A stretch of DNA of 64,000 nt from Clostridia bacterium (GCA_017517665.1 JAFWYP010000007.1:26615-90614); one strand, 5' to 3'; positions 10,393 to 20,385 are shown, numbered from the stretch's first letter. Translations and numbers: made by a program. Notes: generated by a model from the letters alone, not told the origin.

Positions 10393-11286
10393 TTATACTT
10401 GATTGGTGACTGCTTTGCGCAATTTTGTGCAAAGAGCAGTAACCGTTAAATTATGATTTGCATTAAGACGGATTGAATTCATGATTATATCCGTGTTTTC
10501 TATAAGAGCAAGCAGAGCGCGTCTGCTGAGCCTTGGTTCGATTTCGGAAACGGTTTGTGAAAACTCGTTTTCTTCACCGCATGCCGAATATTTTTTTCGC
10601 ATTGCCTGTGCATATATTTCCTGAATAACAGGAAGTGCGGCTTTGAGCAGTTTCGGATTTTTCTCGAAAACAGCCGCCGCTTTGATTATTTCTATATCGT
10701 CAAGCGCCGCAGATGCAACGGCGATGCTTTTTGCCGCATTTGCGACCTCCTCCCACGGAATGTCGCGAGAGCCTTCCGACGCGGTTTCGCCAAGATTATA
10801 AACCGTTGCGCGGGAAAGCACGGTGGGTAAAAATCCCGATTTTGACGAACAGAGCAAAATGAAGTTTATATATGAAGGCGGTTCTTCAAGAATTTTCAGG
10901 ATGGCATTCTGTCCTTCGTTGCCCATGGTGTGGGAATTTTCAAGAATAAAAACCTTTCTGTCCGCTTCATTGGGAACAATATATGCTTTGTTTCTTATTT
11001 CTCTTACGATGTCAACCTTGAAAGCCTTGGGTTTATCCTCGACAGAATAAACGAGTATGTCCGCATGAGAATCGGCAGAAGCTTTTCTGCAGTCGGAGCA
11101 GCTGAAGCACGGTTTGATTCCGCCGCCGCTGCAAACAAGAGCCGCGGCAGTTTTTTTGGCAAGACTCATCCTTTCCTCCGATGAACCGCCTTCGATAATA
11201 ACGGCATGGGGGAATCGCTTTGAGTGCATGGCTGCGGATATTGACTTTTCAACGGAATTGGTTAAATCAAAGCCTTCTGTGAGCAT
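10393..11286 (-). CDS. holB: DNA polymerase III subunit delta'
   Basis: A 297-residue clamp-loader subunit. It has the zinc cluster CFSCSDC (near 59-65), the sensor segment FILENSHTMGNEGQNAILK and the LEEPPSYINFILL motif with the SRATVY arginine-finger region. The P-loop position (IIEGGSSEERMSLAKK) is degenerate, as is normal for delta'. It works with DnaX and HolA to load the sliding clamp. The neighbours are the c-di-AMP receptor and ricT, a conserved cluster. Confidence 0.92.
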   Translation of the reverse strand: MLTEGFDLTNSVEKSISAAMHSKRFPHAVIIEGGSSEERMSLAKKTAAALVCSGGGIKPCFSCSDCRKASADSHADILVYSVEDKPKAFKVDIVREIRNKAYIVPNEADRKVFILENSHTMGNEGQNAILKILEEPPSYINFILLCSSKSGFLPTVLSRATVYNLGETASEGSRDIPWEEVANAAKSIAVASAALDDIEIIKAAAVFEKNPKLLKAALPVIQEIYAQAMRKKYSACGEENEFSQTVSEIEPRLSRRALLALIENTDIIMNSIRLNANHNLTVTALCTKLRKAVTNQV

Positions 11287-11301
11287 CAGTTATTTTCCTT
11301 T

Positions 11302-11625
11302 TTAAAGTTTTATAAATTTGTCAACGTCAACAACAAAAACGGTTGCGCCGCCGACCGTTACTTCAACTGCGCGGGAAATGAATCCCTCAGACATGAAAGA
11401 GGGTGAGGGAGTGACCATCTGCGTGCGCTTGCGTGAAAATTCGCTGATGATTTCGATAACATCGTCAACCTTTTCGTCTTCCGTACCGATAAGAAGAGTT
11501 GAGTTGCCGGACTTGAGGAAGCCGCCTGAGGTTGAAAGTCTTGTTGCGCCGTAGCCTTTGTGAGTGAGTTCGCTGAGAACGCTGGGGCAGTCGTCATTGT
11601 TGATGATAGCAACGATAAGCTTCAT
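11302..11625 (-). CDS. darA: Cyclic-di-AMP receptor (DarA/PstA, PII-like)
   Basis: A 107-residue single-domain protein of the DUF970/YaaQ family. The N-terminus MKLIVAIINNDDC, the T-loop with ATRLSTSGGFLKSGNSTLLIG and the final strand GGATVFVVDVDKF match the trimeric PII-like c-di-AMP binders. The ligand is known for Bacillus, Staphylococcus and Listeria members; the downstream target is not. It overlaps the QueG-like gene by 4 bases and precedes holB. Confidence 0.93.
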   Translation of the reverse strand: MKLIVAIINNDDCPSVLSELTHKGYGATRLSTSGGFLKSGNSTLLIGTEDEKVDDVIEIISEFSRKRTQMVTPSPSFMSEGFISRAVEVTVGGATVFVVDVDKFIKL

Positions 11626-12422
11626 GTGTTATCTCTCCTCTGTAATGAAATGTTTCTGTCAATAACCTTTCTTCCGCGCCATTCATATGTTCTTCCTTCG
11701 AGTGAACAGCCTTCGGTAACATGGGAAACGGGGGAGGAAAGGAATTCTTCAATTTCGGTAACTGCGGCATTTTTGTTCATCGGGCAGATATCCTGACAGA
11801 TATCGCATCCCCACACGCAGCCGCATTCTTTCATCAGACGGATTTCTTCTTCGGTAAGCTCACCTTTTTTCTGAGTTATCTCCGAAAGACACTTTTTTCT
11901 GTCAAATCCGTTTTCTTTTATAGCCGATGACGGACAAGCCTTTACACACTTGCCGCATTTGAGGCATTCATTTATCTCGCACTTTTCAAGGTCAAGCTCA
12001 AGGTCGGTAACAATTTCGCCGATAAAAACGTACGAGCCGTATTTTTCGGTTATCAGAAGTGAATTTATGCCTCTTACTCCGAGACCTGAAAGACAGGCTG
12101 CCGTTACTTCGGGTATGGGTGAATTATCCGCAAATGCCGAAAACTCATTTTCGGGAAAAAGCTTTTTCAGTTCCGAAACCGCTTTTTCAAGCCTTGACAA
12201 TGCAACCTCATGATAATCGGTAACAACCGCATATTTGGAGATGTTTATCTTGCTGTATTCCGATTTTTCAAGAAGATACGGAAAACAGGCAACGATAACT
12301 GATTTTGAGTTTTGCGGCAGTCTGCTTTTTGCTCTGCAGTTAATAAGAGAGTTGCTTAAATCTTTAAACGGACATATTCCCCACAGTGGGGAAATACCGA
12401 TCATTATTTCCGATATGTTCAA
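11622..12422 (-). CDS. QueG-like double [4Fe-4S] protein (short)
   Basis: The C-terminal half carries two ferredoxin-like clusters: CLKCGKCVKACP and CGCVWGCDICQDICP. The N-terminal half resembles the DUF1730 part of epoxyqueuosine reductase (QueG). At about 266 residues it is over 100 shorter than QueG and lacks the C-terminal HEAT-type tail, so tRNA queuosine reduction is uncertain. The best start is TTG at 12422, with GGGGTGA (the end of the upstream gene) as ribosome site; an ATG at 12437 also lies in frame. Confidence 0.72.
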   Translation of the reverse strand: MNISEIMIGISPLWGICPFKDLSNSLINCRAKSRLPQNSKSVIVACFPYLLEKSEYSKINISKYAVVTDYHEVALSRLEKAVSELKKLFPENEFSAFADNSPIPEVTAACLSGLGVRGINSLLITEKYGSYVFIGEIVTDLELDLEKCEINECLKCGKCVKACPSSAIKENGFDRKKCLSEITQKKGELTEEEIRLMKECGCVWGCDICQDICPMNKNAAVTEIEEFLSSPVSHVTEGCSLEGRTYEWRGRKVIDRNISLQRRDNT

Positions 12423-12426
12423 ACTG

Positions 12427-13371
12427 TCACCCCACATACTGCGCCAGAGCAATCATGACGGGTAAAGTGATTATTGAAATAAAACTGACAACTGCAACGG
12501 TCTGCGATGCAAGACCCGTGTTGCGGTCGTATTTTGCGGAAAACATAACGGTGTTGTTTGCCGTAGGTGCACCTGCTGAAATTGAGAGTGCAACGAGAAG
12601 CGTGCCTGCAATTCCCGCCAGTCTGAATCCCGCAAGAAGAATAAGCGGAAGGATAATGAGTTTTACGAGTGCAACGGCAAAAATACGCCAATTTTTGAAA
12701 ATGGTTTTAAAATTTGTATTTGCAATATAAGTTCCGAAAATCAGCATTGCAACGGGAGTGTTAAGGCTTGCGATATAGTTAATCGGCTTTGCGATTATAT
12801 CGGGCATATCAAACGAAAGAAGGAAAAGGGGAAGTCCGATGATAACCGAAATAACGCCGGGATTGACTATAAGATTTTTTATGCTGAACTTAACCTTTTC
12901 GCCGTCTTTACCTTTGGTGATTGTGTAAATACCGTGGGTAAAGCTGAAAATCTGGAACGAAATAATAACAGCCGAGCAATAGAATACACCTTCATCGCCG
13001 AGCACTGCGCCTGCAAGCGGAAGAGCCATATATCCGCAGTTTCCGTAAGCACACGAATACTTATAGATACAGGCTTCATCCTTGTCACAGCGATTGAATA
13101 CAAGTGAAGATATAATTGCCGAAACAATGTGAAGCACAAAGCCGCAGATAATCGCAATGAAAAGACCCTTCGCAGTATCGGCGCTGTATTCGAGCTTATA
13201 AAAGCTTTCAATAATAACTGCGGGAGTTATTATATAAAACAGCAGGTCTGTGCAGCTTTTTGCAACCTTTTCGGTGTATATTCCTATTTTGTCTGCTATT
13301 GCGCCGACTGCAACAAGAATATAGAGAATTGCAACCTGTTCGCCGGCGACGAGAACATTCTGAAAAAACAT
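12427..13371 (-). CDS. AEC family transporter
   Basis: A 314-residue membrane protein with about ten hydrophobic spans and the auxin-efflux-carrier family features: FLLSFDMPDIIAKPINYIASLN around the middle and GTLLVALSISAGAPTANNTVMF near the C-terminus. Bacterial members move malate or other carboxylates. Citrate synthase lies two genes upstream in the same run, so an organic acid is a reasonable but unproven substrate. Its start overlaps the previous gene closely, and its stop overlaps the start region of the QueG-like gene. Confidence 0.85.
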   Translation of the reverse strand: MFFQNVLVAGEQVAILYILVAVGAIADKIGIYTEKVAKSCTDLLFYIITPAVIIESFYKLEYSADTAKGLFIAIICGFVLHIVSAIISSLVFNRCDKDEACIYKYSCAYGNCGYMALPLAGAVLGDEGVFYCSAVIISFQIFSFTHGIYTITKGKDGEKVKFSIKNLIVNPGVISVIIGLPLFLLSFDMPDIIAKPINYIASLNTPVAMLIFGTYIANTNFKTIFKNWRIFAVALVKLIILPLILLAGFRLAGIAGTLLVALSISAGAPTANNTVMFSAKYDRNTGLASQTVAVVSFISIITLPVMIALAQYVG

Positions 13372-13372
13372 A

Positions 13373-14236
13373 TTATTCCTCTGTTGTTGTATTTTCGGGA
13401 AGTTTAACGGTTACTCTTGTGAGTACGGTTGAAATTACGAAAAGTGCAATTCCGAAATCGCAGTATTCTGCAGGTGACTGCTCATGGAGAAGATTTGCAT
13501 TTCCCGTAATCATAACAATGAAACGCGGAACAAAGCAGAGAAGAGCGAGAAGCGCCGAGGAAAGTCCGTAGGCAGCAATTTTCCACTCTTTCTTTTCTGC
13601 ATCAACTCTTGAGTTGACCTGAGCAAAAGCCATGAAAAACAGAATAAAGAATACAAGCATTATCATTTCAAGCATGAGGTCTGAAACTCTTATGTAGCTT
13701 ATTGTGCGTGTGAATCTGAAAATAAGTCTGAAAATACTCCAGATTACGGGCGCGAGAGAAATAAGTCTGTATTCAGAGCCGTTTGATTTGCCCGAGATAT
13801 ATGATGTGCCGAGTGCAACAAAATAAATAGCGGATAAAAGTGCAAAAACTGCCTGCATGCCGAAAATAAGATTTGTTGTTTTGGTGTCTTCTGCAAAGCT
13901 GTTGGAATTCATGATTTTAACAAAAATATCAACAGCATTCATAAGAAGACCTATAGCAGCCGTGAAACCGAGGATTCCCTGACCGGGACGTTTTACAGCT
14001 TCAAGTGAATAATCAAGTGTTTTTCTTTTTGAGAATCCGAGAATAAGGAATGCGAGAATTGCAACAGCGCAAACCGTTGCAAGAATATATACACTCCAAT
14101 CGTTTTCGGCAAAAAATCCCGTGTTGCTTTCAAGAACGGTGAAAAACTGAAGCGTTCTTACGGGCAGAGCAATAATTGCGGTTGCAGCAAAAATAAGAAT
14201 TCCGATGCCGAATCCGCTTTTTGTTATGCTTTTCAT
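13373..14236 (-). CDS. Multi-spanning membrane protein, unknown
   Basis: A 287-residue protein with about seven or eight hydrophobic segments and short loops; a cytoplasmic loop near residue 70 is rich in basic residues (SKRKTLDYSLEAVKRPG). No motif identifies a family. It lies between citrate synthase and the AEC carrier with gaps of 12 and 1 bases, so it belongs to the same transcript. I do not recognise a function. Confidence 0.7.
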   Translation of the reverse strand: MKSITKSGFGIGILIFAATAIIALPVRTLQFFTVLESNTGFFAENDWSVYILATVCAVAILAFLILGFSKRKTLDYSLEAVKRPGQGILGFTAAIGLLMNAVDIFVKIMNSNSFAEDTKTTNLIFGMQAVFALLSAIYFVALGTSYISGKSNGSEYRLISLAPVIWSIFRLIFRFTRTISYIRVSDLMLEMIMLVFFILFFMAFAQVNSRVDAEKKEWKIAAYGLSSALLALLCFVPRFIVMITGNANLLHEQSPAEYCDFGIALFVISTVLTRVTVKLPENTTTEE

Positions 14237-14248
14237 TTTCTTTACCTC

Positions 14249-15616
14249 TTATCTGTCATTGATGGGGACATAAATATTTCTGATATTATTGCTCTTATAG
14301 GCGGGACGGATGATTTTGCCGCCCGTAACAAGCTCTTCGATTCTGTGTGCTGACCAGCCTGCGATTCTTGCAATTGTGAAAATAGGAGTGAAAAGGTCGG
14401 GCGGAATATCAAGCATCTTATAAACAAGACCTGAATAGAGGTCAACATTTGCACACATTGCCGCTTTCTTCTGTGACTTGTGGCTGTTGAAAATTTCGGG
14501 AGTAAGCTGTTCAATGAGGTTGAGAAGAATAAATTCATCCTCAAATTCGGTATTTACCGCAAATTCCTGAGCCTTCTGCTTAAGAATTTTTGCTCTCGGG
14601 TCGGAAAGTGTATAAACCGCATGACCCATGCCGTAGATAAGACCCGAACCGTCGCCTGCTTCCTTCTTTATGATTTTGGTGAGGAAATCGGCAACCTGAC
14701 CTTCGTTTGTGATGTCGCTGACACCCGCTTTGATGTGTTCAATCATTTCGGTAACCTTGATGTTTGCACCGCCGTGCTTGGGACCCTTGAGTGCCCCGAT
14801 GCTTGCAGCCGTTGATGCATAGGTGTCTGTGCCGCTTGAAGTAAGAACTCTTGTTGTGAAGGTTGAGTTGTTACCGCCGCCGTGCTCCGCATGAAGCATG
14901 AGGCAGATATCGAGAAGCTTTGCTTCGCGGTCGGTAAAGGTTTTGTCAGCCCTGATTGAACGGAGAACCGTCTGCGCAGTTCTGTGTTCGGGTTTCATCT
15001 GATGAATATACATACTCTTGCGGTAGTAGTGTCTGCGCTTTACCTGATAAGCATAAACCATAATTGCGGGAATCTGTGCGATAAGGTGAATGCACTGACG
15101 AAGAACGTTTTCAACCGAAATATCATCGGGGTTATTGTCATAGGAATAAAGTGCAAGCACTGAACGGGAAAGCTTGTTCATGATGTTGGGCGAGGGAGCT
15201 TTCATAATCATATCTTCTATGAAATCATCGGGCAATTCACGGCAAGCCGAAAGAATATCGCAGAAATTATCAAGCTGTTCTTTTGTGGGGAGAGTACCGA
15301 AAAGAAGAAGATAAACAACCTCTTCAAATCCGAAACGGTCTTCCGCAACGCAGGCATTGACGATGTCCTCCATATCAATGCCTCTGAAACGCAGACGGCC
15401 TTCTCTGGGAATTTTTTCACCGTCGTCGATAAAATAACCTTCAACGGTACAAACGCCCGTGATGCCTGCCATAACACCTGTTCCGTCGGAATTCCTGAGT
15501 CCTCTTTTAACGTTGAAACGCTCAAAATCTGCAGGGTCTATATAGTTATATTTGCGAATTTTATCGCATAAATTCTTAATGTCACGTTCCGCTACGTGTG
15601 ATTCAATGGTGGACAT
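14249..15616 (-). CDS. gltA: Citrate synthase
   Basis: A 455-residue enzyme that joins acetyl-CoA and oxaloacetate. The active-site segments are clear: LMLHAEHGGGNNSTF (oxaloacetate-binding His), KGPKHGGANIKV (catalytic His) and YGMGHAVYTLSDPRA. The N-terminal 60 residues before the core are longer than in CitZ, a form seen in many Clostridia. The ATG at 15616 follows AAGGAGG; the open frame has 10 further unlikely codons. It heads the minus-strand run toward 9.5 kb. Confidence 0.95.
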   Translation of the reverse strand: MSTIESHVAERDIKNLCDKIRKYNYIDPADFERFNVKRGLRNSDGTGVMAGITGVCTVEGYFIDDGEKIPREGRLRFRGIDMEDIVNACVAEDRFGFEEVVYLLLFGTLPTKEQLDNFCDILSACRELPDDFIEDMIMKAPSPNIMNKLSRSVLALYSYDNNPDDISVENVLRQCIHLIAQIPAIMVYAYQVKRRHYYRKSMYIHQMKPEHRTAQTVLRSIRADKTFTDREAKLLDICLMLHAEHGGGNNSTFTTRVLTSSGTDTYASTAASIGALKGPKHGGANIKVTEMIEHIKAGVSDITNEGQVADFLTKIIKKEAGDGSGLIYGMGHAVYTLSDPRAKILKQKAQEFAVNTEFEDEFILLNLIEQLTPEIFNSHKSQKKAAMCANVDLYSGLVYKMLDIPPDLFTPIFTIARIAGWSAHRIEELVTGGKIIRPAYKSNNIRNIYVPINDR

Positions 15617-15712
15617 AGTATGCGCCTCCTTCTGTAAATAAAACATATCTCCATCATATAATTAATTTATTATATATCTTTAAAAGGTAAAAGTCAAGAA
15701 AGGATGAATAAA

Positions 15713-16696
15713 ATGCACGCAAGTATTGTAGTTTTCATAATCATTGCACTTTCTCTTCTTTTATGTCCCGCTGCCGCTCTTGCAAATCCCTTTTCGGGAA
15801 ATGAAGAAACAAAGAAAGTCATATCCGTGCAGACACAAGAGAGTGATGAGAGTGCATATATTTCGGTGATGTCGTCATCAACGGGGAAAACCGAAAAAAT
15901 AAAGCTCCGCGAATATGTCATCGGTTCGGTTGCAGCGGAAATGCCTGCGAACTATCATACGGAAGCTCTCAAAGCACAGGCGGTTGCAAGCTATACATAT
16001 GCAAAGAAGGTCAGCGAACAGAACGAAAAATATAAAGAATCTTATCTCGGAGAAGCGGATATAACAGACAGCCCCGATACACATCAAGGATATATTGACG
16101 AAAAACGCCGCAGAGAAAAATGGGGCGAAAATTTTGATGACTATGAAAAGAAAATTGAAGATGCCGTCGATGAGGTTTTCGGATATTTCATGACGTATAA
16201 CGGCGATACCGCGCTTGCGGTTTATCATTCAAACAGCGCCGGAAAAACGCAGAGCGCAAAAACGCTGTGGGGAACGGATATCCCATATCTTACAAGCGTT
16301 GAAAGTCCGGGGGATAAGCTTTCTCCCGATTACATGACTGTTCATGAATTCACAAAAAACGAATTCAGGAAGCTTGCAAAGAAATTTGATATAAATCTTG
16401 ACGGAGATGCGGCGGAATGGGTCGGCGAGCTTACAAAGGCTGACAGCGGTTATGTTATTTCAGTCAGACTCGGTTCAACCGAGGTGAGTGCATCAAAATT
16501 CAGGGAAGAATTCGGTCTTAAAAGCTGCTGCTTTGATATTGAATATTCCGACGGAAAATTTAAAGTAACTTGCCGAGGCTACGGTCACGGTGCGGGAATG
16601 AGCCAGTACGGCGCAGATTATATGGCACGTCAGGGGAGTACATGGCGCGAAATACTGAAGCATTATTACACAGGTATAGAATTTGATGCGGAATAA
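15713..16696 (+). CDS. spoIID: SpoIID/LytB domain protein (stage II sporulation protein D)
   Basis: A 327-residue exported protein with an N-terminal membrane anchor and the SpoIID core: LREYVIGSVAAEMPANYH with the key Glu, LKAQAVASYTYA, HSNSAGKTQSA and, near the end, CRGYGHGAGMSQYGA. SpoIID is a peptidoglycan lytic transglycosylase that cuts denuded glycan strands during engulfment. The AAGAAAGG site fits the ATG at 15713 better than the in-frame ATG at 15704. SpoIIP and SpoIIM are not in view. Confidence 0.92.
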   Translation: MHASIVVFIIIALSLLLCPAAALANPFSGNEETKKVISVQTQESDESAYISVMSSSTGKTEKIKLREYVIGSVAAEMPANYHTEALKAQAVASYTYAKKVSEQNEKYKESYLGEADITDSPDTHQGYIDEKRRREKWGENFDDYEKKIEDAVDEVFGYFMTYNGDTALAVYHSNSAGKTQSAKTLWGTDIPYLTSVESPGDKLSPDYMTVHEFTKNEFRKLAKKFDINLDGDAAEWVGELTKADSGYVISVRLGSTEVSASKFREEFGLKSCCFDIEYSDGKFKVTCRGYGHGAGMSQYGADYMARQGSTWREILKHYYTGIEFDAE

Positions 16697-16743
16697 TGAG
16701 TTGATAACAGCAGATAATAGTAAAAAACCAAAAGGCGGAGTTT

Positions 16744-17586
16744 ATGAAAAAGGTTGTAATTACTGCGGACAGTGCGGCGGATATCCCGAAGGATATTGCC
16801 GATAAATACGGAATCGAAATCATGCCGATGAATGTTATAATTGACGGCACGGAGAAAAAGGACGGCATTGATATTACCGCATCGGAAATATTTGATTATG
16901 TTGGTAATACGGGAAAAATCCCCAAAACTTCTTCCGTGCCTCCTGCTGAATATACGGATTTTTTTGAAAGGTATACCAAAGATGGGAAAGTTGTTGTGCA
17001 TCTTTCGTTCTGTTCGGAATTGTCATCAACCTGCCGCAATGCAAAAATGGCGGCAAGTGCAATGGAAAATGTTTATGTGATTGATACCCTTAACCTCGGC
17101 GGCGGAATTGCACTTCTTGCGCTGAAAGGGTGCGGAATGCGCGACAACGGACTTGGTGCGGAAGAAATATATAAAAATCTGATGCAGCTTATTCCCGATG
17201 CAAGAGTCAGTTATCTTCTTGATAGCATTGATTTTCTCCGCCGTTCGGGCAGGTGCTCTGCGGCAAAGGCTTTCGGTGCAAATCTTTTTTCTGTAAAACC
17301 CTGTGCAGCCATGGTCAACGGTAAAATCGAGGTTGTTAAAAAATATATCGGAAAATCAAAAGCCGTCCGCCTGCAATATGCAAGCGAACAGCTTGAAAAT
17401 GCTTGTAATATTGATTTTTCAACCGCATTTGTCTATCATTCGGGAGTTGCCGAATCCGAACTGTCCGAAATCGGAAAACTCCTGAAAAACAAAGGCTTTG
17501 AGCAGGTCATAACCGCATTTACGGGATGCATGATAAGCCTTCATAGCGGAAGAAAAGCCGTGGGAATTCATTATCTTACAAAATAA
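16744..17586 (+). CDS. DegV family fatty-acid-binding protein
   Basis: A 280-residue protein with the DegV fold: ITADSAADIPKDIADKYGI at the N-terminus, TSSVPPAEY (the conserved TSxPs loop), the LNLGGGIALLAL segment, and the C-terminal GCMISLHSGRKAVGI. FakB-type members hold a fatty acid for phosphorylation by FakA kinase, which is not seen here. Ribosome site GGCGGAG. The stop directly abuts the stop of the convergent hydrolase gene with no space between. Confidence 0.92.
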   Translation: MKKVVITADSAADIPKDIADKYGIEIMPMNVIIDGTEKKDGIDITASEIFDYVGNTGKIPKTSSVPPAEYTDFFERYTKDGKVVVHLSFCSELSSTCRNAKMAASAMENVYVIDTLNLGGGIALLALKGCGMRDNGLGAEEIYKNLMQLIPDARVSYLLDSIDFLRRSGRCSAAKAFGANLFSVKPCAAMVNGKIEVVKKYIGKSKAVRLQYASEQLENACNIDFSTAFVYHSGVAESELSEIGKLLKNKGFEQVITAFTGCMISLHSGRKAVGIHYLTK

Positions 17587-18507
17587 TTATTTCTCAAGAA
17601 AATCAACAGTAACCTTGCAGAGTTCTTCGGCTCTGTTTTCGATGCACTGATGACCGACGCTTTCAACTGTATATGTTGTAGCATCGGGGAAAGCGGAATT
17701 CATCTGCTCTTTCATTGATGCGTTGAGAATGATATCATCGCTTGCCTGACAGAGAAGCACGGGGCAAGCGATTTTTGATGCGTTTCCGAGGTCAGTGGGT
17801 TTGACATTATACATCATTTCGCACATACCCGAACCGAATCTGTCATACTGCACGGCACCGGTAACTCCCGAAACATCATAGTTCATTGCAAAATTCCAAT
17901 CCATTGTTGCAAAGAAAATAACGAGCTTGACAAGGAAATCAATTCTTGTACCGTGATTGAAGAATGTATCCATCACAAATTTCATGGGTGCGGAAGTGAT
18001 AAGACCTTCCATCGCTTCGGGAAATTCGCTCTGGGGTGCGGGGCAGTAGAGAAGAAGGCTCTTTACGGGATTGTTGATTGCGATGTTAACCGCAACACCG
18101 CCACCCATTGAGTGACCTGCGAGAATCCACTCATTCATGGGAGCAATGCTTTTCATAAGCTCCGTGATAAGAGTTTCACGGTCAACAATTTCCATGTCTT
18201 CGTTTTCTCTTGTGCTGAAGCCGAAATTCGGTAAATCGGCAAGCACACATTCATAGCCTTCTTCGGAAAGCTCGGCTGCCATGTTGCGCCATGCATATGT
18301 TGAGCAGAGGAAGCCGTGAAGCATCATTATTCTGCCTTTCTGCTGACCCTTTGCGGGTATAACTCTGTAGTGAATATCGTAGTCGCCGTATTTGAAATAC
18401 TGACTGTCCTCATAGGGCTTATAGCTTGTGTCAACTGCAAATCCGAGCACGGAAAGCGATGCTAATACAACTGCAAAAACGCAGAGGATACTTATAATTT
18501 TTTTCAT
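17587..18507 (-). CDS. Secreted or membrane-anchored alpha/beta hydrolase
   Basis: A 306-residue protein with an N-terminal hydrophobic signal (about 3-24). It has the oxyanion motif LHGF (63-66), the nucleophile elbow GHSMGGG (Ser133), and a late GHQCIENRAEE stretch with the probable catalytic His. The canonical fold is complete; the substrate is unknown. It overlaps the ydcF-like gene by 4 bases (ATGA), so the two are translationally coupled. Confidence 0.85.
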   Translation of the reverse strand: MKKIISILCVFAVVLASLSVLGFAVDTSYKPYEDSQYFKYGDYDIHYRVIPAKGQQKGRIMMLHGFLCSTYAWRNMAAELSEEGYECVLADLPNFGFSTRENEDMEIVDRETLITELMKSIAPMNEWILAGHSMGGGVAVNIAINNPVKSLLLYCPAPQSEFPEAMEGLITSAPMKFVMDTFFNHGTRIDFLVKLVIFFATMDWNFAMNYDVSGVTGAVQYDRFGSGMCEMMYNVKPTDLGNASKIACPVLLCQASDDIILNASMKEQMNSAFPDATTYTVESVGHQCIENRAEELCKVTVDFLEK

Positions 18508-19073
18508 CTGAATTTCCTTCCTTTTATGAAAATCATCTGGACAAGCATGGCAACCTCACGGATATAAATCCACGGTATATCGTGCCTGACTGTTTCGGCA
18601 CCGATATGCTTTATGCTCATTCCTGCCGCCTTTGCATATTTCTCCGAACGGTAAATGTGAAACACGTTTGTTATTATGACTGCCGAATAAACCATGCCGA
18701 ACTTTTCTCTGAGTAAATCGGCCGAAAACTTAAAGTTTTCAACGGTTGTACGCGATTTTTCTTCTTTTATTATTTTGTCTGACGGAACACTTTTTGAAAG
18801 AAGATATTCCTCCATAACCGACGCTTCGGATGGCTTGGTTTCGTTGCCTCTGCCGCCCGAAACAATAATGATTGCATCGGGATTTTCAGCGTGATATTCA
18901 ATTGCTTTATCAAGTCTGTTTTTCAGCATTGCAGGAATTTTTTGACCCTTTACACCGTAGCCGAGAACGATAACCGCATCCTCGTCATATGATGAATTAT
19001 CCCTGCTTCCGTAAATCGCAAGGAATACCGAGGTGACAAAAATAAAAATCAGTAAAACATAAATTACCGTCAT
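18504..19073 (-). CDS. YdcF/SanA-like DUF218 protein
   Basis: A 189-residue protein with an N-terminal membrane span and the DUF218 pattern: AVIVLGYG near residue 33, IIIVSGGRGNETKPSEASVMEEYL and EEKSRTTVENFKFSADLL, followed by ITNVFHIYRSEKYAKAAG. Family members (SanA, ElyC, YdcF) are linked to envelope functions, but the reaction is not established. It sits between dut and the hydrolase gene with overlaps on both sides. Confidence 0.85.
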   Translation of the reverse strand: MTVIYVLLIFIFVTSVFLAIYGSRDNSSYDEDAVIVLGYGVKGQKIPAMLKNRLDKAIEYHAENPDAIIIVSGGRGNETKPSEASVMEEYLLSKSVPSDKIIKEEKSRTTVENFKFSADLLREKFGMVYSAVIITNVFHIYRSEKYAKAAGMSIKHIGAETVRHDIPWIYIREVAMLVQMIFIKGRKFR

Positions 19074-19075
19074 AT

Positions 19076-19519
19076 TTATGCTTTGCCTGTTGAACCGAAG
19101 CCGCCTTCGCCTCTTTCGGTGTCGTCAAGTTCATCTGCCTCAACGGGCGTGACAAGTGAAACTGGCATGATAACAAGCTGTGCGATTCTCTCGTCGGGAT
19201 TAATTGTGTATGCTTCTTTAAGCTGATTTATAACACCCACGCAGATTTCTCCTCTGTAGTCGCTGTCAATAACTCCGACGGAATTGAGCAGACCTATGCC
19301 GTGCTTGATTGCAAGACCGCTTCTTGCGAATACAAATGCACCGAGTTCGGCGCTCGGAAGCTCGATGGCAATGCCTGTGGGAATAACCGCCTTTTCTCCG
19401 CCCTCAAGTGTTATCGGTTCGTCTATGCATGCATATAAATCCATTCCCGCACTTCCGGGAGTTGCCCTGAACGGGATTTTAGCGTTTTCGCGGAGCTTTT
19501 TTATTTTAAATGTATCCAT
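19076..19519 (-). CDS. dut: dUTP diphosphatase
   Basis: A 147-residue trimeric-type dUTPase. Motifs are in order: PGSAGMDLYA (1), ARSGLAIKHGIGLLN with VGVIDSDYRGEI (2 and 3), ERIAQLVI (4) and the C-terminal P-loop-like RGEGGFGSTGK (5). It hydrolyses dUTP to dUMP and pyrophosphate, keeping uracil out of DNA. It overlaps the thuA stop by one base. Confidence 0.97.
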   Translation of the reverse strand: MDTFKIKKLRENAKIPFRATPGSAGMDLYACIDEPITLEGGEKAVIPTGIAIELPSAELGAFVFARSGLAIKHGIGLLNSVGVIDSDYRGEICVGVINQLKEAYTINPDERIAQLVIMPVSLVTPVEADELDDTERGEGGFGSTGKA

Positions 19520-20262
19520 TATTTAGCCTTTCTTTCTCTGTATCTTTCTTCGGGAGAAATCTTCTTTTCAGGGCAGGGCAGGGGTTCTTTTACGGAATGC
19601 ATGGGAGCTGCCCAGCGTACAGCGTTTATGATAATTCTCTGAACGTATTCATTATGGAATGTGGGATTGCTTTCATGACCGGGCTGGAAATAGAAAATCT
19701 TTCCGAGACCTCTGTTCCAGCAGCAGCCTGAACGGAAAACTTCGCCGCCTGCAAACCAGCCGAGGAAAACGAGTTCATCGGGTTCGGGAATATCAAAGCA
19801 TTCTCCGTACATTTCTTCAACATCAATGCTGAAGTGTGCGGGGATTCCTTTTGCAATGGGATGTGCGGGATTGATTGTCCAGATTCTTTCTCTGTCACCG
19901 TCTCTCCAGCGCAGATTGCAGGTTGTGCCCATCAATGCTCTGAAAATCTTTGAGTGATGACCCGAATGAAGCACAACAAGACCCATACCTGCAAGAACAC
20001 GCTTGTGGATTTTTTCAACAATCTTGTCGGGTACTTTGTCATGAGCCATATGTCCCCACCAGATGAGAACATCTGTATTATCAAGAACTTCATCGGAAAG
20101 ACCGCACTTGCGCTGTGCGAGTGTGGCGGTTTTAACTGTCATATCGTCCTGTGAAATCAAAAAATTCTTTATGCATCCGTGAATGCCTGCAGGGTATACA
20201 CCTGCAACTTCGTTGCTGAGTTTTTCATGTACGCCTTCGTTCCATACGGTAACATTAATCAT
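19519..20262 (-). CDS. ThuA-like glutamine-amidotransferase-fold protein
   Basis: A 247-residue protein of the ThuA family. The N-terminus [11 protein letters not shown], the [15 protein letters not shown] segment, [19 protein letters not shown] and the late [21 protein letters not shown] with AVRWAAP are typical. Rhizobial ThuA is tied to trehalose-like disaccharide use, but most homologues have no proven activity. An ATAAGGAG site precedes the ATG. Confidence 0.88.
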   Translation of the reverse strand: MINVTVWNEGVHEKLSNEVAGVYPAGIHGCIKNFLISQDDMTVKTATLAQRKCGLSDEVLDNTDVLIWWGHMAHDKVPDKIVEKIHKRVLAGMGLVVLHSGHHSKIFRALMGTTCNLRWRDGDRERIWTINPAHPIAKGIPAHFSIDVEEMYGECFDIPEPDELVFLGWFAGGEVFRSGCCWNRGLGKIFYFQPGHESNPTFHNEYVQRIIINAVRWAAPMHSVKEPLPCPEKKISPEERYRERKAK

Positions 20263-20385
20263 ATAAAAATCTCCTTATCTGAGTTTTAATGTAAACAAAT
20301 ATATTATACTCTAACTTTTTATAAAATGCAATAGCGGTAAAATCGGACAGAAATGAAATAAATTTGCAAATATTTAAAATTTCTC